NCBI RefSeq assembly: GCF_020884795.1
Contig: NZ_BBZF01000027.1
Coordinates: forward strand, 1-64,000
Direction of reading: 5' to 3'
DNA length: 64,000 bases
From: Micromonospora okii
GTDB taxonomy: Bacteria > Actinomycetota > Actinomycetes > Mycobacteriales > Micromonosporaceae
Shown: positions 31,247 through 40,000 of the stretch, in pieces
Layout: each line of letters opens with the position of its first letter
Numbering within the stretch: the first letter of the stretch is position 1
The notes under the pieces: generated by a model
Told to the model about the DNA's origin: nothing
The model's database searches: none
The model's input: only the letters and a program-made list of their open reading frames with translations
Position numbers and translations under genes: made by a program

Positions 31247-34153
31247 TCAATCCTCATCCTCGTCGCCCGCCGCGACGCGCGGAGCGGGCAGCTTGCGCAG
31301 CGTCGCCTCGGTCTCCAGCGTCTCCGGGTGGGCCTCGCCGAGCACCCGGCGGCGGTCCTGCCAGAGCCGGGACAGCTCCGCGCGGGCCTGCGCGGTCCGC
31401 CCCTGGGCGAGCAGCACCTGGGTCCAGGTCCAGCGCAGCCACAGCACCTGGGTGCGGTCCCGGTCCCGCTGCTCCGGCCGCACCGTGTCGAGCGCGTTGC
31501 GCACCTCCCGGTCGGCCTCCTCCAGGCGGTCGAGTTCGTAGAGGCAGCGGCCCAGGCTCTGCCGCACGAAGAGGGTCTCCGGGTCGTCCGGCGCCCAGAG
31601 CCGCAGCCGCACCGCGAGCACCTCGCGCAGCATCGCCTCGGCCTCCTCCGTCCGCCGTTGCAGCAGGACGGCGCGGGCCAGGCTATGCCGGACGACCATC
31701 GTGTCGGAGTGCTCCGGCCCCCGCACCTCCCGCTCGGCCTCCACGATGGCCCGCAGCTCGGCCTCGGCCTCGGCCCAGCGGTTCTGCGCCATGATCGCCC
31801 GGGCCAGCTTGTGCCGGCTGGCCAGGGTGTCGGCGTCGTTCGCGCCGAGCACCGCCTCCCGCCCCTCGATGACCCCGCGCAGGAGCTTCTCGGCCTGGGC
31901 CGGGCGGTGCTGCTCCAGCGCGCTGCGGGCCAGCTCGTGCCGCAGCGCCAGCAACTCCCGCTCGCCGGGGTCGAAGCCGTACGACCCGCAGGCCGCGACC
32001 ACCGGCGCGAGCAGCTCCTCGGCGATCACCGTCAGGCCGGTGGCGAGCAGGTAGCGGGCGGTCAACCGGCCCAGTTCGAGCGCCGCGCGGACGGCCCGGC
32101 GGTCGTAGCGGATGCCGCTGGCCAGCAGGTAGTCGCGCACTGCGCCGACGGTGTGCGGGGCCAGCAGGTCCCAGCCCTGCCAGGCGTCCGGAGCGTCCGG
32201 GTCGCGGCCCCGGACGGCGGCGGTCAGCATCTCCATGATCAGGCTGTAGTACTCCGGCCCGCGCCGGCGGATGTCCGGGTGGTTGCGCATCATGCCGTGC
32301 ACCAGCGGGTGCAGCGTGAGCACATGGCGGAAGTCCCGGTTCTCCGCCCGGATGTCGGTCATCTCGTACGGCTCGATCATGGCCAGGCCGGCGAGCCCCT
32401 CCAGCACGGTCAGCCGCTGCTGGCCGGTCAGCTCGGTGAACAGCGGCGAGCGGACGAGCGCCTCCTGGTTCAGGACCACGTGGTACGGCACCGGGGCCAC
32501 GTTGAGGCAGGCGAGGACCCGCAGCAGGTTGCCCGCCTGGGTGAGCCCGCGCCCGGCGAGGAGGTCCAGCGAGATGTCGAAGACCTGCCGGATCATCTCC
32601 AGCCCGCGCGGCTCGTCGAGGTCGGCACCCCGGTCGCCCGGGGGCAGCTCGAAGCGGTGGTGCAGCGCGGAGCGGTAGCTGCCGTAGTCCCGCAGCACGT
32701 GGTCGCCCTGCCACACCCGGGTGGTGTGCACCGACTTGAGGTAGTCGCCGACCGCGCGCAGGGCCAGCGGCAGCCCGCCGAGGGCGCGGGACAGCTCGCC
32801 CGCCTCGGCGGCGGTACCGGCCGCCGTGCCGGCCCGGTCGAGCAGGACCAGGGCGCCGTCCTCCGCGCCGAGCGGCTGCACCGCGTGCGGTGTCGTCCAG
32901 GACGGCCAGCGGGTGGGGTCGCCGTCGCGGGTGGTGACGACGACCATGTTCTCCGAACTGGCCGGTGGGCGCAGCCAGCCCGTGCCGTCGCCGACCTCCC
33001 CGGTGTCGGGCGCGAGCAGCCCGGGCTGGTCGACGTTGTCGATGATCAGCACCCAGCGCACGGTGGCGTCGTTGAGGAAGCGCCACACCAGGTCGGTCGC
33101 GCTCGCCCCGCCGGACCAGGCCCGGTCGATCAGGCTGGCCGGCGCGCCGAGCTGGCTGGCGACCTCCCGCATCCCCGAGCTGAGCCGCAGCGCCTGCACC
33201 CACCAGACCAGCCGGCCCGCGCGCTGGAAGCGACGGGCCACCTCCAGCGCGACGTGGCTCTTGCCGGAGCCGGCCAGCCCGTGCAGGACGTGCACCGGCG
33301 GCTGCCCGGTCAGGACGCCCCGGCCGGACATGATCTCGCCGATCAGCTCCTCCCGGCCGTAGAGCGGCGAGTCCAGCCGGCCGACGGGCGGCTCGACCGA
33401 GACCCCGGCGGCCCGCTCGGCCCGGTCGGCGGCCGGCTGCTCGGGCGCGCCGGGCGTCTCGCTCACCGCCAGGATCTCCGCCCTGAGCGCCTTGTACCGC
33501 GAGTCGTCGCGGTTCGCGGGCCGGATCACCGTGAAGTGGTCGCCGTCGAGCACCCCCGTCAGCGGGAACGTCCAGTTGGCCACCGCCGGGGGGACGATGT
33601 TGTCGGACATCCCCGCGTACGTGGAGAGCGGGATCGGCCACTCGTGCGGGCCCCGCCGGCGGGCCTCGACGACGCCCCGGGCCACGGCCCGGTGGGTCTC
33701 GATAATGGACTCCTGCAAGGGGCGCAGCTCGCGTTCCTGGGGGTTGCGCCAGCGCATGGTGAGCCGGCGCAGCGAGCCGAGGAACTCGGAGCCGGAGTTG
33801 GGGCAGGCGAACATCACCACCCGCCGGATCGGGGCCAGCTCCGCCCCGCCGCCCCGGGCCAGCGTCCGGGCCAGGAACCGCTGGACCACCAGGCCGCCCT
33901 GGCTGTGGGTCACCAGCACCACCCGGCTGTCGGCGTCGAACTCGCCCCGCAGGTAGGTGTGCAGCCGGTCGGCGATGTCGTTGAGGTGCGGGATGCGCCG
34001 GTCCGGCCGGAGCTGGATGACCCGGGAGTCGTACTCGAAGTGGTGGAGGGTCACGTGGGTCAGGGCCGGGTCGCCGGTCAGCAGCTCGGTCATCGGCGCC
34101 CACGCCCGGCGGGAGGAGAAGAGGCCGTGGACGAAGACGACGGAGACGCTCAC
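31247..34153 (-). CDS. Alpha/beta hydrolase-NB-ARC-TPR protein (bacterial NLR-like)
   Basis: A 968-residue three-part protein. Residues 1-225 are a lipase/esterase-like hydrolase: VVFVHGLFSSRRAW, nucleophile Ser84 in THSQGG, candidate acid Asp184 (GMSDNIVPP) and His206 in DGDHFTV. Residues 262-550 are a STAND NTPase: P-loop GLAGSGKS (292-299), Walker B VLIIDNVD (368-375), sensor TTRDGDP and GLPLAL (460-465). From about 690 come repeated TPR-like helices of the kinesin-light-chain type (PAQAEKLLRGVIEGREAVLG and similar). An effector-NTPase-repeat layout is that of NLR immune receptors and bacterial Avs-like systems; the N-terminal domain resembles the SesB hydrolase of fungal NLRs. Its start overlaps the membrane-protein gene by 4 bp. 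Function in defence is inferred. Confidence 0.82.
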   Translation of the reverse strand: MSVSVVFVHGLFSSRRAWAPMTELLTGDPALTHVTLHHFEYDSRVIQLRPDRRIPHLNDIADRLHTYLRGEFDADSRVVLVTHSQGGLVVQRFLARTLARGGGAELAPIRRVVMFACPNSGSEFLGSLRRLTMRWRNPQERELRPLQESIIETHRAVARGVVEARRRGPHEWPIPLSTYAGMSDNIVPPAVANWTFPLTGVLDGDHFTVIRPANRDDSRYKALRAEILAVSETPGAPEQPAADRAERAAGVSVEPPVGRLDSPLYGREELIGEIMSGRGVLTGQPPVHVLHGLAGSGKSHVALEVARRFQRAGRLVWWVQALRLSSGMREVASQLGAPASLIDRAWSGGASATDLVWRFLNDATVRWVLIIDNVDQPGLLAPDTGEVGDGTGWLRPPASSENMVVVTTRDGDPTRWPSWTTPHAVQPLGAEDGALVLLDRAGTAAGTAAEAGELSRALGGLPLALRAVGDYLKSVHTTRVWQGDHVLRDYGSYRSALHHRFELPPGDRGADLDEPRGLEMIRQVFDISLDLLAGRGLTQAGNLLRVLACLNVAPVPYHVVLNQEALVRSPLFTELTGQQRLTVLEGLAGLAMIEPYEMTDIRAENRDFRHVLTLHPLVHGMMRNHPDIRRRGPEYYSLIMEMLTAAVRGRDPDAPDAWQGWDLLAPHTVGAVRDYLLASGIRYDRRAVRAALELGRLTARYLLATGLTVIAEELLAPVVAACGSYGFDPGERELLALRHELARSALEQHRPAQAEKLLRGVIEGREAVLGANDADTLASRHKLARAIMAQNRWAEAEAELRAIVEAEREVRGPEHSDTMVVRHSLARAVLLQRRTEEAEAMLREVLAVRLRLWAPDDPETLFVRQSLGRCLYELDRLEEADREVRNALDTVRPEQRDRDRTQVLWLRWTWTQVLLAQGRTAQARAELSRLWQDRRRVLGEAHPETLETEATLRKLPAPRVAAGDEDED

Positions 34154-34623
34154 CGTGGCCCGTCCCCGGCGGCCGGGTCGGGCGCGGCCCGTGGGGGCTG
34201 CGGTCGCGGCCCGGGGGCGGCCGGCGCGGCGGGTGCGTCGAGGCGCGCGGCGGTCGCGGCGGGCTCCGGGGGGTCGAGGCGTGCGGTGGCCGCGACGACG
34301 TCCACCACGATGCGGGTCAGCAGCGTGGCGAGGGCCAGCACCATGCAGCCGGTCAGCGCCGCGCGCACCGCCGGGGCGTCCGGCACCGCGCCGGCCAGCA
34401 CGAGCACCGCCACGCCCGTCCCGCCGAGCAGCACGGCGGCGACCGAGATCGAATACGCGCGCACCCGGGGCCGGGTCCAGAATCGCACGCCGGCGATCGG
34501 GTCCTCCCGCCGCGACAGTCGTCGATCGTCACTCAGTTTTTCCAGGAAACGGGATTCCCATATCAGGGCGAGCATCAGGACCGGCAGCACCTGGGCCGTC
34601 GTCGAATAGAATTCGAGGGACAC
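34150..34623 (-). CDS. Small membrane protein coupled to the NLR-like gene
   Basis: A 157-residue protein with three predicted membrane segments (about 5-20, 50-75 and 82-108) and a disordered Pro/Ala tail of about 50 residues. I do not recognise a family. GTG at 34623 is chosen for its GGAGGAGG site; the in-frame start further upstream lacks one. Its stop overlaps the following gene's start by 4 bp, so the two are co-translated and probably work together, perhaps as membrane anchor or effector pore. It is not seen elsewhere in the window. Confidence 0.72.
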   Translation of the reverse strand: MSLEFYSTTAQVLPVLMLALIWESRFLEKLSDDRRLSRREDPIAGVRFWTRPRVRAYSISVAAVLLGGTGVAVLVLAGAVPDAPAVRAALTGCMVLALATLLTRIVVDVVAATARLDPPEPAATAARLDAPAAPAAPGPRPQPPRAAPDPAAGDGPR

Positions 34624-34709
34624 CGAAAACCCCTCCTCCGCGTGGGCCGGGCCCATTGTCCGGCGGTTATCGGACGCGCAGGCTCACACGAATGGATGCT
34701 AATGCATAG

Positions 34710-34758
34710 GCGCACGTCCCCCCGCGCGCCGATTTCCGGCGGGCGGGGGGACGTGCGC
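34710..34758 (-). terminator. Hairpin terminator after the penicillin-binding protein gene
   Basis: GCGCACGTCCCCCCGC and GCGGGGGGACGTGCGC pair perfectly over 16 bp with a 17-nt loop. It lies about 40 nt after the stop codon of the PBP gene. Confidence 0.85.
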
Positions 34759-34798
34759 TGAAACAATCGGCGGACGGAACGCCGGACCGATCGGCCGT

Positions 34799-36760
34799 TC
34801 AGTCCTTCGCGGCGAGGGCGCGCAGGAAGCGCTCGCTGATCGGCACCGCGCTGGCCGTGCTCGACCCGCCCTGCTCCACGAAGACCGCGAACGCCACGTC
34901 GCCCTGCCAGCCGACGAACCAGGAGTGGGTGTGCGCGGGGTCGTTGTCGTACTCGGCGGTGCCGGTCTTGCCGTGCACCGGGCCGCCGGGGGCGTCCCTG
35001 AGCGCGCCGGCGGTGCCCTTCGTGACGACCTCGCGCATCATCGTGCGCAGCGGCTCGACCGACTCCGGCTTGAGCTGCGGCCCGGCGGGCGCGGCCTTCG
35101 CGGGGGCCGGGTCCGCGACCAGCTTCGGCTGCTCCCAGCGGCCCCGGGCCACGGCGGCGGTGGCGGCGGCCATGGCCAGCGGGCTGACCACGGTGGTGCC
35201 CTGCCCGAACGCGGCGGCGGCCTGCTCGGCCGGGGCACCGTTGGCGGCGACCTTGCCGGCGAACGCGTCGAGGCCGAGGTCCCACTCCGCCCCCAGGCCG
35301 AGCGACCGGCCGGCCTGGGCGAGGCCGTCGGGGCCGAGCTTCGGGGCGAGGGCGGCGAAGGCGGTGTTGCAGGACTTCGCGAAGTCGGTGCGGAACGGCA
35401 CCGAGCCGAGGGCGAAGTTGTCCGAGTTCTTGAACGGGCGACCGTCCACCGTGAACGTCTTCGGGCAGGCGACCGGGCCGTCCAGGGTCACCGCGCCCCG
35501 GTCGAGCAGGCCGAGGGCGCTGACCATCTTGAACGTCGAGCCGGGCGGCACCTGGGCGGTGAAGGCCAGGTTCTCCCCGGCCGCGCCGGGCCCGTTGGCG
35601 GCGGCCAGCACCGCGCCGTCGGCGACCCGCACCGCCACCAGGGCGGAGCGGCGCTTCTCGCCGCGCAGCGCGGCGTCGGCCGCGTTCTGGGTGGCGACGT
35701 CCAGAGTGGTGCGCACCGCCTGGCCGGGCTTCGGCTCCTCGCGGAACAGCTCCGCCCCGGTCGGCACGAGGCTGCCGTCCGGGCCCGGCCGCTCGCTGAA
35801 CACGGTCAGCCCCGGCGCGCCGCGCAGCCGCTCGTCGTACCGGCCCTGGAGGCCGCCGTGGCCGACCAGGTCGCCCCGCTGGTACCGGTCGGGGTGGGCG
35901 GCCAGGTCGTCGGCCTGGGCCTGGTCCACCGAGCCGAGCAGCGCGCGGGCGAACTCGCGGGTCGGGGCCAGGTCGAGCTTCTCGGACCGGAACTTGGTGC
36001 CGGGCAGCTCGTAGACCCGGGACCGGATCTGCCGGTACGCCTCCTCGCGCAGCGTCACCACCTCGACGAACGCACCCGGGTCCGCCTCGCGGAGGCGCTC
36101 GGGCAGGTCGGAGAGGTCCACCGGCGGGGTGATGGCCGGCCGGACCGCCCGGAACGCGGCGTCGAGCTGCCGCGACACCTTCTTCGCGTCGGTGACCTCG
36201 CTCGGTTGCAGCCCGACCCGGACCACCGGGCGGGGCGCCACGAGCGGCTGGCCCTTGCCGTCGAGCACCCCGGCGCGGGGCGCGGCGTCGCGGCGCACCG
36301 CGAGCCGGTCGCCCCGGGTGAGCTGCTCGTGCACCACCTGCGGCTCCCAGATCACCCGCCACCCGTCGCCGCCCCGGGTGAGCCGCACCGGCCGCTCGTA
36401 CGCCCAGCGGGCTCCGCCCGGCAGCGCCCACTCCACCCGCACCCCGGCGGTCGCGGTGTCGGCGTCGACCTTCGGGTCGCCGACGCGGCGCAGCACCGGC
36501 GGGGTGGGCGCCAGCTCACCGGCCAGCTCCCTGATCTCCCGCGCCACGTCGGCGGCGGGGAGCTTCGCCCCGGTCGGGTCGACGAGGCCCACCGACTGGA
36601 GGTCGCCCGTCTTCCAGCCTGTCAGGAAGGCGTCGACGGTGGCTTCCGGACCGTCGTCGGCCGAGCAGGCGACCAGCGCGCTGGCGGCCAGCACGGTGGC
36701 CGCCAGCGCCGCCAGCGGCGGCCGGAAGCGGGCGTGACGAATGGGGTGCGGCAGGCGCAT
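34799..36760 (-). CDS. Penicillin-binding protein, MecA-type with NTF2-like domain, lipoprotein
   Basis: A 653-residue class B transpeptidase that cross-links peptidoglycan outside the membrane. The N-terminus is a lipoprotein signal with lipobox ASALVAC (Cys32). An NTF2-like MecA N-terminal domain covers about 35-150, a dimerisation domain 155-340, and the transpeptidase about 345-650. Active-site motifs are STFK (Ser408, Lys411), SCN (463-465) and KTG in HGKTGTAEY. The ATG at 36760 has GGAGGG upstream. Most class B enzymes carry a transmembrane helix instead of a lipoprotein signal, which is a variation seen in actinobacteria. Whether it gives low beta-lactam affinity is unknown. A strong terminator follows. 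Confidence 0.9.
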   Translation of the reverse strand: MRLPHPIRHARFRPPLAALAATVLAASALVACSADDGPEATVDAFLTGWKTGDLQSVGLVDPTGAKLPAADVAREIRELAGELAPTPPVLRRVGDPKVDADTATAGVRVEWALPGGARWAYERPVRLTRGGDGWRVIWEPQVVHEQLTRGDRLAVRRDAAPRAGVLDGKGQPLVAPRPVVRVGLQPSEVTDAKKVSRQLDAAFRAVRPAITPPVDLSDLPERLREADPGAFVEVVTLREEAYRQIRSRVYELPGTKFRSEKLDLAPTREFARALLGSVDQAQADDLAAHPDRYQRGDLVGHGGLQGRYDERLRGAPGLTVFSERPGPDGSLVPTGAELFREEPKPGQAVRTTLDVATQNAADAALRGEKRRSALVAVRVADGAVLAAANGPGAAGENLAFTAQVPPGSTFKMVSALGLLDRGAVTLDGPVACPKTFTVDGRPFKNSDNFALGSVPFRTDFAKSCNTAFAALAPKLGPDGLAQAGRSLGLGAEWDLGLDAFAGKVAANGAPAEQAAAAFGQGTTVVSPLAMAAATAAVARGRWEQPKLVADPAPAKAAPAGPQLKPESVEPLRTMMREVVTKGTAGALRDAPGGPVHGKTGTAEYDNDPAHTHSWFVGWQGDVAFAVFVEQGGSSTASAVPISERFLRALAAKD

Positions 36761-37009
36761 ACGGGCGGTCCCTCCGGTCGCGAGCTGTCGCCACGGTAGT
36801 ACGCCCCCGCTTCGCGCACCGCCCCGCTCCGCGCCGACGTGCGGAAAGTCGGCCTGCGGGGGTGTGATGAACGTCCCGCGTTCGGGGTACTCCTCTTCCG
36901 GTCGACCGTGAATGTGCAACGGGCGAAGGGGCACATGTCTCGAACCGGACGTCCAGCCTGTGGTCCACCGACCATGCGCCAGAAGAGGGCATAGGCTGGG
37001 CGGCAGAGT

Positions 37010-37029
37010 GATCCACAACGCAGTGGATC
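37010..37029 (+). promoter_or_regulatory. Inverted repeat in the leader of the NAD-GDH gene
   Basis: GATCCAC and GTGGATC are exact 7-bp inverted repeats around AACGCA, directly before the ribosome site GAGGGGAG of the gene at 37046. A TAGGCT box lies about 15 nt upstream. It could be an operator or an RNA hairpin that affects translation. Confidence 0.45.
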
Positions 37030-37045
37030 GAGGGGAGTGGCACCG

Positions 37046-40000
37046 ATGGACCGGCGTCCGGCGATCAAACCGGGACCCGACTTCCGGCAGGATGACACCA
37101 GCCGGGATGACAGCTTCGACTCGGCGACCGACGGGGACGGCTTCGGCCGGCTCGACTCGGGCGCGACCGGGGTGACCGGTTCGAGTATCGACACGCTCTA
37201 CGATCTCGGCCTGCCCGCCGAGGCACTGGCCGACGACGCCGAGGACGCCGAGCTCGACGAGCCGGTGCCGAACGCGGAGCGCCTCGTCGCCCAGGCGGTC
37301 ACCGCCGCCGGTGACGACCACGACGCGGCGGCGCTGGTCAGCCGCTTCTGGCGGTTCGCGCCGGACGAGGAGTTGATCGGCTTCACCGCCGAGGAGATGC
37401 TGGAGGCGGCCCGGGCGCACCGGGACCTGGCCCAGCAGCGGGTGCCGGGCGAGCTGAAGCTGCGCATCCACGAGCCGGACGCCGACCAGCACCACACGGT
37501 CATCGAGATCGTCACCGACGACATGCCGTTCCTGGTCGACTCGGTGACCTCCCTGCTCAACTCCCACCACCTCGACGTGCACCTGCTGGTCCACCCGCTG
37601 GTGGTGGTGCGCCGGGAGCCGCTGGGCCGGCTGACCGGGGTCTCGGCCGACGTGGAGCCCGACGACGCGGTCGACGGGGACCTGGTCGAGAGCTGGATGC
37701 GGATCGAGATCGACCCGGTCCGCGACGCGGGGGAGCGGGAGAAGCTGCGCCGCGAGTTGCAGCGGGTGCTAACCGACGTGCGGGAGGCCGTCGAGGACTG
37801 GCCGAAGATGCGCCAGCGGGCGCTGGCCCTCGCCGAGGAGCTGGCCTCCGCGCGCACCTCCGAGCGCCGCCCGCCGGTGCCGGAGAAGGACATCACCGAC
37901 TCGGTGGAGCTGCTGCGCTGGCTCGCCCACGACCACTTCACGTTCCTCGGCTACCGGGAGTACCGGCTGGTGGACGCCCCCGAGGGCGAGGGGCCGGCGC
38001 TGGAGGCGGTGCTCGGCACCGGGCTGGGCATCCTGCGCTCGGACTCCCCGGACACGCGGGCGCTGTCGTCGATGACCCACGAGGCGCACGAGAAGGTGAT
38101 GGAGAAGCGCCTGCTGATCATCACCAAGGCGAACTCCCGGGCCACGGTGCACCGCTCGGCGTACCTGGACTACATCGGCTTCAAGGTCTTCGACGACGCC
38201 GGTCAGGTGGTCGGCGAGCGGCGCTTCCTCGGGCTGTTCTCCACGGCGGCGTACCGGACCAGCGTCCAGGAGCTGCCGGTGGTCCGCCGCAAGGTCGCCG
38301 AGGTGCTGGACCGCTCCGGCCTGAGCCAGCGCAGCCACTCCGGCAAGGACCTGTTGCAGATACTGGAGACGTACCCCCGCGACGAGCTGTTCCAGATCAA
38401 GACCGAAGACCTCTACCACGCGGCGGTCGGCGTGCTGCGGATGGCCGGCCGCCGGCAGTTGCGGGTGTTCCTGCGCCGCGACGCGTACGGGCGGTTCATC
38501 TCCTGCCTGATCTACCTGCCCCGGGACCGCTTCACCACGCAGAACCGGCTGCGGATGCAGGACATCCTGCTGCGCGAGCTGAACGGCATCGGGGTGGACT
38601 ACACCACCCGGGTCACCGAGTCGATGCTCGCCCGGGTGCACTTCATCGTCCGTACCGACCCGACCCGCCCGCCGGGCGACATCGACGCGGACCTGCTCGC
38701 CGAGGAGCTGGCCGACGCCACCCGGCTGTGGGACGACGACTACCGCCTCGTGCTGGAGCGCAAGCTCGGCGACGAGCAGGCCAAGCACCTCTTCTCCCGG
38801 TACGCCGACGCGTTCCCGGAGGGCTACAAGGACGGGCACACGCCGTACGAGGCGATGAAGGACCTGGCCAAGCTGGAGCTGCTGGAGGAGCCCGGCCAGC
38901 TTGAGATGCACCTGTTCCGCAAGCAGCTCGCGCCCCGCGTCAACGCCGCCGGCCGCCCGGCCGACGCCGACGAGCCGATGGACGTCCGGTTCAAGGTCTA
39001 CCGGTACGGCGAGCCGATGATGCTCTCGGCGGTGCTGCCGGTGCTGCACTCCCTCGGCGTGCGGGTGGTCGACGAGCACCCGTACGAGGTGGAGCGCGTC
39101 GACGGCCGGATCTGGCTGTACGACTTCGGCCTGCGGCTGCCCGAGGGCCACCAGGACCTGGCCGAGGTGCGCCCGCACGTGGAGAACGCCTTCGCGGCGG
39201 CGTGGCGGGGCGAGGCCGAGGTGGACGGCTTCAACGAGCTGGTGCTGCGCGGCGGCCTCACCTGGCGGCAGGTCGTGGTGCTGCGGGCGTACGCGAAGTA
39301 CCTGCGGCAGACCGGGGCCGTCTTCTCCCAGGAGTACATGGAGCAGACGTTCATCGCCTACCCGCGCGTCGCCGCACTGCTGGTGGAGCTCTTCGAGGCC
39401 CGCTTCGAGCCCGGTGAGTGGACCGACGAGCAGCGCAAGGAGCGCAGCGGCGAGCTGGTGGCGGCGATCGGGTCGGCGCTGGACGACGTGACCAGCCTCG
39501 ACCAGGACCGCATCCTGCGGTCGTACCTGACGCTGATCCAGGCCACCCTGCGGACCAGCTTCTACGCCAAGCCGGTCGGCGGCCGGCCGAGGTCGTACGT
39601 GGCGCTCAAGCTGGACCCGCAGGCCATCCCGGACCTGCCGGCCCCCCGGCCGAAGTTCGAGATCTTCGTCTACTCGCCCCGCTTCGAGGGCGTGCACCTG
39701 CGGTACGGGCCGGTGGCCCGGGGCGGGCTGCGCTGGTCCGACCGGCGGGAGGACTTCCGCACCGAGGTGCTCGGCCTGGTCAAGGCGCAGATGGTGAAGA
39801 ACGCCGTGATCGTGCCGGTGGGCGCCAAGGGCGGCTTCGTGCTCAAGCAGAAGCCGGGGGACCGGGACGAGGCGGTGGCCTGCTACAAGGAGTTCGTCGG
39901 CGCGATGCTCGACGTCACCGACAACATCGTCTCCGGTGAGATCGTGCCGCCGGAGGACGTGGTCCGGCACGACCCGGACGACCCGTACCTGGTGGTGGCG

